From: Sulfurovum sp.
Lineage (GTDB): Bacteria > Campylobacterota > Campylobacteria > Campylobacterales > Sulfurovaceae
Assembly: GCA_024762315.1 (NCBI GenBank)
Contig: JANTHR010000010.1
Span: 1-41,312 of the forward strand
Reading direction: 5' to 3'
Length of the DNA stretch: 41,312 nt
How positions within the stretch are numbered: position 1 is the stretch's first letter; every line of letters starts with the position of its first letter. The translations under genes and the position numbers were made by a program. Shown in pieces: positions 15,969 through 22,460 of this stretch. Below the pieces are notes generated by a model that did not search any database, was not told the origin of the DNA, and was given only the letters and a program-made list of their open reading frames with translations.

Positions 15969-16936
15969 GTTATGCTTACGAACAGATGCTTTTTGCACCG
16001 AAATGGTATCATTATTTAACGATACTCTTATTATTGCCTATTTCTCTTCTTTATGGTGTGTTCATGTATTTAAGAAGGATACTACTCCCCAAAAAACAGT
16101 TTGATATACCTATTGTAAGCATAGGTAACCTTATCGTTGGAGGAAGTGGGAAGACCCCTTTTGTCATAGCATTGGCATCAAGATACAAAGATGTAACGAT
16201 CATATCGCGCGGATATGGCAGAAAGAGCGAAGGGTTATTGCAGGTAAGTCAAAAAGGAGAAATACTTGCCACAGTAGAACAAAGTGGTGATGAACCGATG
16301 CTGATGGCAATTTCTTTACCTAGTGCTTCGGTAATAGTGAGTGAAGACAGGCAAAATGCAATTCAATTGGCAAAAGAACAGGGTGCAAAGCTGATCATTC
16401 TTGATGATGGATTTAATCGAGTGAAAATAAAAAAGTATGAGATACTTTTAAAGCCTGAAATGATCAAGAATCCTCTACCGTTCCCTGCGGGACCTTTTAG
16501 AGAGTTTTGGTTTTCTGAAAAATATGCAGATATGGTACTTCATGAAGGGAAAGCGTTTATTCGAAAAGTAAGTTACGATGATCTAAGACCCAAGATGCTT
16601 CTTGTTACGGCTATTTCAAACCCCCATAGACTCGATCCGTACCTACCTGAGGGTATTGTACAAAAAGTATATTTGGAAGATCATGCTTATTTTGAAGAAG
16701 AAACACTGAAAAGACTTATGCAGGAGAGCGGTGCCGAAAGTTTACTTGTGACCCAAAAGGATGCTGTAAAAATGCAAGGATTTAAGTTGCCCCTCTCAAT
16801 AATGAAGTTAAAATTAGAGATTCAAAATGAGATATTTGCTCAGATAGATGAATATATTGATTCCAAAACAAAATCAATAAAGAGCAATAGGCTGCAAGGA
16901 CACTCTGTCAAAAAGGAAGACATGGATGAAAAGTAA
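15965..16936 (+). CDS. lpxK: Tetraacyldisaccharide 4'-kinase
   Basis: This 323-residue protein has an N-terminal membrane helix (YLTILLLLPISLLYGVFMYL), a P-loop GGSGKT at 59-64 in SIGNLIVGGSGKTPFV, ISRGYGRKSEG, SGDEPMLMA and IILDDGFNR, all LpxK hallmarks. It phosphorylates the 4' position of the lipid A disaccharide at the inner leaflet, showing that the cell makes lipopolysaccharide. The C-terminal tail is lysine-rich and overlaps argB by 11 bp. Confidence 0.94.
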   Translation: MSYAYEQMLFAPKWYHYLTILLLLPISLLYGVFMYLRRILLPKKQFDIPIVSIGNLIVGGSGKTPFVIALASRYKDVTIISRGYGRKSEGLLQVSQKGEILATVEQSGDEPMLMAISLPSASVIVSEDRQNAIQLAKEQGAKLIILDDGFNRVKIKKYEILLKPEMIKNPLPFPAGPFREFWFSEKYADMVLHEGKAFIRKVSYDDLRPKMLLVTAISNPHRLDPYLPEGIVQKVYLEDHAYFEEETLKRLMQESGAESLLVTQKDAVKMQGFKLPLSIMKLKLEIQNEIFAQIDEYIDSKTKSIKSNRLQGHSVKKEDMDEK

Positions 16937-17777
16937 AATAGATGTGGTCAAGACGCTTCTTGATGCTTTGCCGTTTATTAAAAAATTTGCGAATGAAAAG
17001 ATCGTCATTAAATATGGCGGTTCAGCACAGACCAGTACTGACCTTAAAGAACAATTCGCACAAGATATTGTACTTCTGCATCTTGTCGGGATGAAGCCGA
17101 TCATTGTACATGGCGGCGGCAAGAGCATTACAGACCTTTTGACTGATCTTGGCGTAGAGACAAAATTTGTCGATGGTCAGCGTGTGACGACCAAAGAGGT
17201 CATGCGTATTGCCGAGATGGTACTGAGCGGAGAGATCAACAAAGAGATCGTTTCACTGCTCAATAATCATGGGGGAAAAGCGATAGGTATTTCCGGGAAA
17301 GATGCAAAATTTCTTGAAGCGCGCCCAAAGGACTTTGATAGCTTTGGGTATACGGGGACCATAGAACACGTCAATCCGGAGATCGTAGATAATATCATAG
17401 ATGACGGATTTGTGCCTGTTGTCGCACCTATTGCTTCAAGCAGCAGCATAGGGCATCCCGGATTTAACATTAATGCAGATCTTGCAGCCAGTCAGATAGC
17501 TGTAGCACTGGAAGCAAGAAAAATACTGTTCCTGACAGATACGGCAGGGGTTTTGGATAAAGAGATGAAACTCATCACCAATCTTGACATAGCAAAAACT
17601 GAAGCACTCAAAGCAAACAGTACGATAAGCGGCGGAATGGTTCCCAAGGTAGATGCGTGCATAGAAGCATTGCGTGGTGGTGTAAAGAAAGCGCATATCA
17701 TAGACGGGCGTGTAGAACACTCCTTGTTGTTGGAGATATTGACAAGTTCAGGTGTCGGAACCTGTATAGAGCTGTAA
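16926..17777 (+). CDS. argB: Acetylglutamate kinase
   Basis: This 283-residue protein of the amino acid kinase family catalyses the second step of arginine biosynthesis. Motifs seen are IVIKYGGSAQ, MKPIIVHGGGKSI (acetylglutamate site), NINADLAASQIAVAL, FLTDTAGVLD and STISGGMVPKVDACIEAL. The N-terminal helix before the kinase core is present as in arginine-sensitive hexameric forms. The start overlaps the lpxK 3' end; AAGGA at 16914-16918 serves as ribosome site. The stop codon merges into the first of three AGGTAA boxes. Confidence 0.96.
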   Translation: MKSKIDVVKTLLDALPFIKKFANEKIVIKYGGSAQTSTDLKEQFAQDIVLLHLVGMKPIIVHGGGKSITDLLTDLGVETKFVDGQRVTTKEVMRIAEMVLSGEINKEIVSLLNNHGGKAIGISGKDAKFLEARPKDFDSFGYTGTIEHVNPEIVDNIIDDGFVPVVAPIASSSSIGHPGFNINADLAASQIAVALEARKILFLTDTAGVLDKEMKLITNLDIAKTEALKANSTISGGMVPKVDACIEALRGGVKKAHIIDGRVEHSLLLEILTSSGVGTCIEL

Positions 17778-17827
17778 GGTAATACTTAGGTAAGAATAAG
17801 GTAATTCTTTACCTGAATTAAGTATTA
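17777..17827 (+). promoter_or_regulatory. Three helically phased AGGTAA boxes within a long imperfect hairpin
   Basis: AGGTAA occurs at 17777, 17788 and 17799, exactly 11 bp apart, and its inverse TTACCT at 17809-17814. The same stretch folds as a hairpin: TAATACTT (17780-17787) with AAGTATTA (17820-17827), AGGTAA (17788-17793) with TTACCT, and GAAT with ATTC. Eleven-bp spacing on one face of the helix is typical of OmpR/PhoB-type binding sites. The hairpin may instead end argB transcripts, although no U-tract follows. Confidence 0.45.
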
Positions 17828-17851
17828 ACATGGTATAGTTCCTTATACGGT

Positions 17852-17942
17852 TATACTGTATTGAAAAAGCCAAATTCATCGCGAGGTGGGTGCGGAAAGT
17901 CATGGATCTCACGTAGAATGCCAGGCTACCAATAGAGGTATA
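17852..17942 (+). promoter_or_regulatory. Cyclic di-GMP-I (GEMM) riboswitch aptamer
   Basis: The element matches the GEMM-I layout. P1 is closed by TATAC/GTATA (17852-17856 with 17938-17942) and TATTG/CAATA. The 5' core reads GCCAAA (17869-17874, consensus GGCAAA). P2 is TTCATC-GCGA-GGTGGG with a GNRA loop at 17881-17884. The joining segment TGCGGAAAG corresponds to ACGCAAAG. P3 is built on TGGATCT and AGAATGCCA. The 3' core GCCAGGCTACC (17920-17930) fits consensus GCC-x-GGcUxCC. The unusual C at 17870 is matched by an unusual G in the joining segment, a compensatory-looking swap. The position equivalent to G20, which favours c-di-GMP over cGAMP, is G at 17869 in my alignment. Confidence 0.82.
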
Positions 17943-17945
17943 CAA

Positions 17946-17985
17946 GCATATCTAATTCTTAGATAGCTTCTTTCTTCTATTTCTT
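17946..17985 (+). terminator. Terminator-like hairpin following the riboswitch
   Basis: TATCTAA (17949-17955) and TTAGATA (17959-17965) pair perfectly across a 3-base loop, with a flanking GC/GC pair. They are followed by a pyrimidine-rich run with many Ts to 17985. It begins four bases after P1 ends, the expected place for the expression platform of a transcriptional riboswitch. Confidence 0.55.
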
Positions 17986-18180
17986 AAGTATTTTAGTGTT
18001 TGTTTTATTTTATTGCTTTTGCAAGTAGACATTCTTTTTCCTATCTATTCAACTTTACTCGCAGGAGTAGAAAATGAAATATCACTAAATACTCAAGATT
18101 CTCTCTCAACAGATATCAGATCATTTTAGTATAAACGATGTATTTTCTCTAAATATATGCGGTTTATTTTTTATCTATTT
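17986..18180 (+). other. AT-rich stretch without a gene, between riboswitch and downstream promoter
   Basis: No open frame of useful length is present. The only notable item is GGAG at 18064-18067 before a four-codon frame ATG-AAA-TAT-CAC-stop (18074-18088). The rest is AT-rich with no clear repeat. It would be leader RNA if transcription reads through the preceding hairpin. Confidence 0.4.
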
Positions 18181-18226
18181 TTGTATAAATAATTATTTTA
18201 CTGTATAATAAAAAATAATTATTTTA
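18181..18226 (+). promoter_or_regulatory. Promoter of the beta-propeller gene flanked by identical 14-bp repeats
   Basis: TTGTAT (18181-18186), a 17-bp spacer and TATAAT (18204-18209) form a near-consensus promoter. The 14-mer AAATAATTATTTTA occurs at 18187-18200 and again at 18213-18226, bracketing the -10; each contains the palindrome AATAATTATT. Position and duplication suggest operators for a repressor, but no regulator is identified. Confidence 0.6.
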
Positions 18227-18236
18227 AGGATGAAAA

Positions 18237-19424
18237 ATGATGAAAATATTTTATGTCATGTCGGGTTTGCTTCTTCTGAGTGTTTTACCATATGCCAAGG
18301 AACCTGTAGCAAAGAAGAAAGAGGCCTATGTTGCACAGTGGCAAAAAATTTATGGGGGAAAAGAAGATGATATTGCTTACGGTATTGTCGCTCTTGAAAA
18401 TGCAGAGAGTGCCATTGTAGGTACCTGCAAGTCTTATGGTGCACAGCGTACAGATATTTGTGTTACACGCATGAATGCCAATGGAGAGATGAAGTGGCGT
18501 TTGTGGCTAGGCGGTAAGAAAAAAGATGAAGGAAAGGCCATTGCTCGTGCTGCTGACGGAAGTATTTTGGTATTGGGACGTTCAAAATCTTTCAGTAAAA
18601 ACTATGATTATGATCTCTATGTGGCAAAAATATCTCTGGACGGCAAAAAGATCTGGGAGAAAACACTAGGCGGTGTTCGTGATGAATATGCAGGAGGTAT
18701 AGCAGGAACAGATGACGGAGGGATGCTTATTGTTGGTGCTACAGAATCTTACAGTAAAGAGGGAGACAAGGACATCTATATTGCCAAACTTTCAAAAAAT
18801 GGTGACTTGATCAATGCCCATACTATAGGCGGTTCGAAAGATGATGTGGCTACAGCTTTAACCCGTACACGTGATGGGAAAATGGTACTTGTCGGATATA
18901 GAGAACTGGAGCGTGCGGGGGATAGTGACTTTCTTATTATGCAGCTTGATCAGAATGGAAAAATGCGTTGGAGAAAACACTTTGGCGGAGAGTATGAAGA
19001 TATGCTTCTGGGTGTAACACCTACGGTGGATAACGGCATTGTTGCTGTCGGGAGTACACGTTCTTACGGAAGTTCCCAAAGTGACCTGACTGTTATGAAG
19101 ATCGATGCAAAAGGAAAAACGATCTGGCACAAGATCTATGGATTTAAATACTATGAATATGGTAATGCCGTGGCAACTACCCGTGACGGCGGTTTCATAT
19201 TGGTTGGGGGGACTAACACTTTGGGAAAAGGGAATCACAGTGCCTATGTATTGGCGCTTAATAAAGCAGGAGAGCTTATCTGGTCACATGTTTATGGAGA
19301 TGAAAGAAAAGATGTAGGGCATGGTGTGGCACGTATGAGTGACGGGAGTATTGTTGTTGCAGGTGAGACAAATAGTTTCAAAAGGGCTAAAAACTTCTAT
19401 ATGATCAAGCTTCTAAGGCAGTAG
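18237..19424 (+). CDS. Secreted seven-bladed beta-propeller protein of unknown function
   Basis: This 395-residue protein has a signal peptide (FYVMSGLLLLSVLPYA). The mature part consists of about seven repeats of roughly 50 residues with the pattern [YLIF]-G-[GF]-x4-D-x-[AG]-x11-DG-[GS]-hydrophobic-x-[VL]-G-x-T-x-S, ending in a K-x-D-x-x-G-x-x-x-W strand. The first repeat begins after QWQKIYGG and the last, ending NFYMIKLLRQ, lacks its W strand. The N-terminal QWQKI therefore likely closes the ring (velcro). It is exported and probably periplasmic, surface-bound or extracellular; no anchor is seen at the C terminus. AAGGA precedes the ATG by 6 bases. The c-di-GMP riboswitch and a separate promoter lie upstream. 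Ligand or partner unknown. Confidence 0.85.
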   Translation: MMKIFYVMSGLLLLSVLPYAKEPVAKKKEAYVAQWQKIYGGKEDDIAYGIVALENAESAIVGTCKSYGAQRTDICVTRMNANGEMKWRLWLGGKKKDEGKAIARAADGSILVLGRSKSFSKNYDYDLYVAKISLDGKKIWEKTLGGVRDEYAGGIAGTDDGGMLIVGATESYSKEGDKDIYIAKLSKNGDLINAHTIGGSKDDVATALTRTRDGKMVLVGYRELERAGDSDFLIMQLDQNGKMRWRKHFGGEYEDMLLGVTPTVDNGIVAVGSTRSYGSSQSDLTVMKIDAKGKTIWHKIYGFKYYEYGNAVATTRDGGFILVGGTNTLGKGNHSAYVLALNKAGELIWSHVYGDERKDVGHGVARMSDGSIVVAGETNSFKRAKNFYMIKLLRQ

Positions 19425-19441
19425 TCCTTAGTTTTTTTAGC

Positions 19442-19447
19442 TATAAT
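19442..19447 (+). promoter_or_regulatory. Putative -10 of thrC
   Basis: TATAAT in the 80-bp gap before thrC gives a leader of about 50 bases. The leader contains a weak CCCT/AGGG pairing (19471-19474 and 19482-19485). No -35 consensus. Confidence 0.4.
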
Positions 19448-19504
19448 TACCGTTAATAGAAATGAGGGGACCCTTATTGTGAGGGATTGCCAGAAGGATG
19501 ATAG

Positions 19505-20971
19505 ATGCAATTTATTGAGACACGGGGAAATGATGGAGTAAAACCATCATCTGTGCCATTTTCAGAAGCGATACTTAGCCCAAGTGCCAGTTTTGGCGGA
19601 CTTTATGTTCCTGAAAACCTTCCAAGTTTAGATAAGGACTTTTTAGAAGGGCATCTGGAAAGCCACTATAAGGCATTGGCATTGGATTTTTTACAGGAGT
19701 TTGGCATAGATATTGAAACAGAAGTACTGGAAGAAGCGCTTAAAAGATATGATACTTTTGATGAACCTTCAAATCCTGTGCCCTTAACGCAGATAGAAAA
19801 AGACTGTTTTGTCAGTGAACTTTATCACGGTCCAACACGTGCATTTAAAGATATGGCACTACAGCCTTTTGGTTATATATTGAGCAAATTGGCTCAAAAA
19901 AGGGGTGAGAAATACCTTATAATGGCGGCAACAAGCGGAGATACCGGTCCTGCTACATTGGAAACATTTAAGAATCAGGAGGGCGTAAAAGTTGCCTGTC
20001 TTTACCCTGATGGTGGTACATCAGATGTGCAAAGACTGCAAATGGTAACCGAAGATGCCCCCAACCTTAAAGTGATAGGTGTCAAAGGAAATTTCGATGA
20101 CACGCAAAATACACTTAAAGATCTTCTGGCATCTGAAGATTTTAAAGCAGAGCTTAAAGAAAGAGGTATCAAACTTTCTGCTGCAAATTCAGTGAATTTC
20201 GGAAGAATTATTTTTCAAATTATCTATCATATACACTCCTATTTGGAATTGATTCGTAAAGATGTGGTCAAAATGGGTGAAAAGATATATTTGGTGGTAC
20301 CAAGCGGTAACTTTGGAAATGCTCTGGGTGCCTATTATGCCAAAAAAGCGGGACTCCCTATAGAGAAGATCCTTATTTCATCCAATATCAATAATATTTT
20401 GACAGACTGGATCAATGATGGAGTCTATGATCTGACAAACAGAGAGCTTATTCAGACGGAATCGCCGGCAATGGATATTTTGAAAAGTTCAAATATAGAA
20501 CGTGTTATGTTCGATAAATTCGGTGCAGCCCGTACCAAAGAACTCATGGAAGCCTTGGCTGCTGAGAATAAATTTACGCTAACAAGTACGGAACTCTCAT
20601 CGCTTAGAGAAGACTTTGATGCATCCTTTTCCGATGATATGGAATGTGAAGCTGTGGTAGGTATGTATGCTAAAAAAGGCTATGTCATGGATCCGCATAC
20701 TGCAACATGCATGAGGGCATATGAAACTTTAAGAGAAAAAAAACTGCCTACAGTCGTCTATTCAACGGCAGAATGGACAAAGTTCAGTCCTGCTGTTTCT
20801 AAAGCATTGGGGCATGAAGTAGAGGGTGATATTGAAGCACTTAAATGGGTAAGTGAACATGCAAACGTATCTGTCCCTGCCATGATAAACGAGCTGTTTG
20901 AAAAACCTGTGATACATAATCTTGTAGTGGAAAAAGAAGCTATCAAAGGAGAAATGCTGAATTTTTTATAG
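19505..20971 (+). CDS. thrC: Threonine synthase
   Basis: This 488-residue protein is a fold-type II PLP enzyme converting O-phosphohomoserine to threonine. The N terminus MQFIETRGNDGVKPSSVPFSEAI, GGLYVPENLP, the PLP lysine in YHGPTRAFKDMALQPFG (Lys115), ATSGDTGPATLE, NSVNFGRI and VPSGNFGNALGAYYAKKAGLP are all characteristic of the long bacterial ThrC class. AAGGA at 19494-19498 precedes the ATG. It stands alone between its own promoter and the LysM gene. Confidence 0.96.
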   Translation: MQFIETRGNDGVKPSSVPFSEAILSPSASFGGLYVPENLPSLDKDFLEGHLESHYKALALDFLQEFGIDIETEVLEEALKRYDTFDEPSNPVPLTQIEKDCFVSELYHGPTRAFKDMALQPFGYILSKLAQKRGEKYLIMAATSGDTGPATLETFKNQEGVKVACLYPDGGTSDVQRLQMVTEDAPNLKVIGVKGNFDDTQNTLKDLLASEDFKAELKERGIKLSAANSVNFGRIIFQIIYHIHSYLELIRKDVVKMGEKIYLVVPSGNFGNALGAYYAKKAGLPIEKILISSNINNILTDWINDGVYDLTNRELIQTESPAMDILKSSNIERVMFDKFGAARTKELMEALAAENKFTLTSTELSSLREDFDASFSDDMECEAVVGMYAKKGYVMDPHTATCMRAYETLREKKLPTVVYSTAEWTKFSPAVSKALGHEVEGDIEALKWVSEHANVSVPAMINELFEKPVIHNLVVEKEAIKGEMLNFL

Positions 20972-20987
20972 TTCAGTTATAGTATTT

Positions 20988-22262
20988 ATGATAAGGAATC
21001 ATTTAACATTTATTATTGTATTACCGTTTTTACTACTTGAAAATGCTGCAGCTAAAATAATCGTAGATTGTAGAGTAGTAACGGGTGGCATAACAGAATG
21101 TAATCCTTATGGTCAGAAGTTTGTTAAGGTCAGAGAGATAAAATATGAAACAAACAGACACAAACTTATCGCAGCTAAAACGCTGCCTGTGCCTCCAAAA
21201 ACCTCAATAAAGGTCATTTCAGTAGAAGACATGATCGAAAAATATGTGAAGATAGAAGAACCTGTACGATTTAAGGGAACGGAACCAATAACAATACAGC
21301 CTGTTATTTCAAAAGAGACTCAAAAAGAAAGAATGAATTCCAGAATAGAGAAACTCAGGATACACAGAAGAGTCCTTCTGGAAAAAATGCAGAAGATAAA
21401 AGAAGAAAAAGAAAGAAAAAAACAAGAAGCTTTAAAAATTGTCAAAGAGAAGGAAGAAAAAAAGGAAGAGACATTAAAGCCTGCGCAGAAACAAGTAATA
21501 CAAGGAGGTTACTACGTTATTGAAGAAGGTGACAGTATCAGTACGATCGCTGCAAAGTTCGGTATAAAGAGAAGCACATTAAGAGCTTTAAACCATTTAG
21601 AAAAAGGTGCAGCGATCCGTATAGGTAAAAAATTGATCATACCATACAGCCAAAAGAGAGTTGATACGATCGCAAAGGCAGAGTACATAGTGGAAGCGGG
21701 AGACAATTTAGGTTCTATCGCAAAAGATTTCAACCTTAGCTCCGATGCGATCATAAAATTAAACAGACTGAAAAAGAATGCACCTATACGCATAGGGCAG
21801 AAAATACTTTTACCTTTACCTCATAAATTGGCTCAACAAAAAGCAGAACAAAAAAGATTACTTGCAAAACATAAAAAAGAAAGATTAGCGAAATCAAGAT
21901 CAAAAAAAGTAAAAAAATATACCTATAGATCTAAAATGATCCACGGATTTGGCAAACGAAAACTTCGTGTTACGGCAACGGCCTACAGTTCTCACAGGAG
22001 GCAAACAGACAATACGCCATTCCTGGCGGCATGGAATAACCGTATCCGTCCGGGTATGAAGATCATTGCTGTATCGCGTGACATGCTTACTCGGTATGGT
22101 CTGAGAAACGGTTCAAGGGTAAGAATCGGCGGTTTACCGGGATATTATACAGTACGAGACAAGATGAATAAACGTTTTAGAAGACGTATTGATATTTATA
22201 TGGGGACAAACCGTAGAAGAGCGCTGCGCTGGGGAAGAAGAAGCGTAATGCTTTACTGGTGA
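20988..22262 (+). CDS. Exported LysM-repeat protein with C-terminal 3D domain
   Basis: This 424-residue protein has an N-terminal signal (LTFIIVLPFLLLENAAA). A 90-residue region after it leads into a lysine/glutamate-rich helix (about 110-160). Two LysM motifs follow (YYVIEEGDSISTIAAKFGI and YIVEAGDNLGSIAKDFNL, each ending in IRIG-x-K-IIIP or similar), then a basic linker. The final 100 residues (RVTATAYSSHRRQTDNTPF, RIRPGMKIIAVSRDML, YYTVRDKMNKRFRRRIDIYMG) form a 3D/double-psi beta-barrel domain like that at the end of MltA and in resuscitation factors. Peptidoglycan binding and remodelling in the periplasm is likely; catalysis is unproven. It begins 17 bp after thrC. Confidence 0.85.
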   Translation: MIRNHLTFIIVLPFLLLENAAAKIIVDCRVVTGGITECNPYGQKFVKVREIKYETNRHKLIAAKTLPVPPKTSIKVISVEDMIEKYVKIEEPVRFKGTEPITIQPVISKETQKERMNSRIEKLRIHRRVLLEKMQKIKEEKERKKQEALKIVKEKEEKKEETLKPAQKQVIQGGYYVIEEGDSISTIAAKFGIKRSTLRALNHLEKGAAIRIGKKLIIPYSQKRVDTIAKAEYIVEAGDNLGSIAKDFNLSSDAIIKLNRLKKNAPIRIGQKILLPLPHKLAQQKAEQKRLLAKHKKERLAKSRSKKVKKYTYRSKMIHGFGKRKLRVTATAYSSHRRQTDNTPFLAAWNNRIRPGMKIIAVSRDMLTRYGLRNGSRVRIGGLPGYYTVRDKMNKRFRRRIDIYMGTNRRRALRWGRRSVMLYW

Positions 22263-22264
22263 GA

Positions 22265-22460
22265 CCCGTTAGGCAAACGTGAACTGCTTCACGTTTGTAG
22301 GGTCGGAACCAAAGCGGTGGAGCAAAGCGACCCGCGAAGGCAACCCCGTTAGGCAAACGTGAACTGCTTCACGTTTGTAGGGTCGGAACCAAAGCGGTGG
22401 AGCAAAGCGACCCGCGAAGGCAACCCCGTTAAGCAAACGTGAACTGCTTCACGCTTGTAG
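22265..22460. repeat. 80-bp tandem repeat, 2.4 copies, with two hairpins per unit
   Basis: Units at 22265-22344 and 22345-22424 are identical; a truncated third spans 22425-22460. Each unit contains the inverted repeat CAAACGTGAA-CTGC-TTCACGTTTG (22274-22297, 22354-22377; the third has one mismatch) and, in the full units, GGGTCG/CGACCC (22300-22305 with 22328-22333 in the first). The unit is about 57 percent G+C, well above its surroundings. The array fills the gap between convergent genes, and its third copy contains the stop codon of the ABC-F gene. Confidence 0.92.

Noticed and set aside
18074..18088. Four-codon frame after GGAG downstream of the riboswitch
   Set aside because: Too short to call as a gene; noted only as a possible leader feature.
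19462..19482. Six-codon frame in the thrC leader as a possible attenuation peptide
   Set aside because: It has no threonine or isoleucine codons, and the leader hairpin is weak and lacks a U-tract.
22265..22460. CRISPR array
   Set aside because: Units are contiguous 80-bp tandem copies without unique spacers, and no cas genes are nearby.
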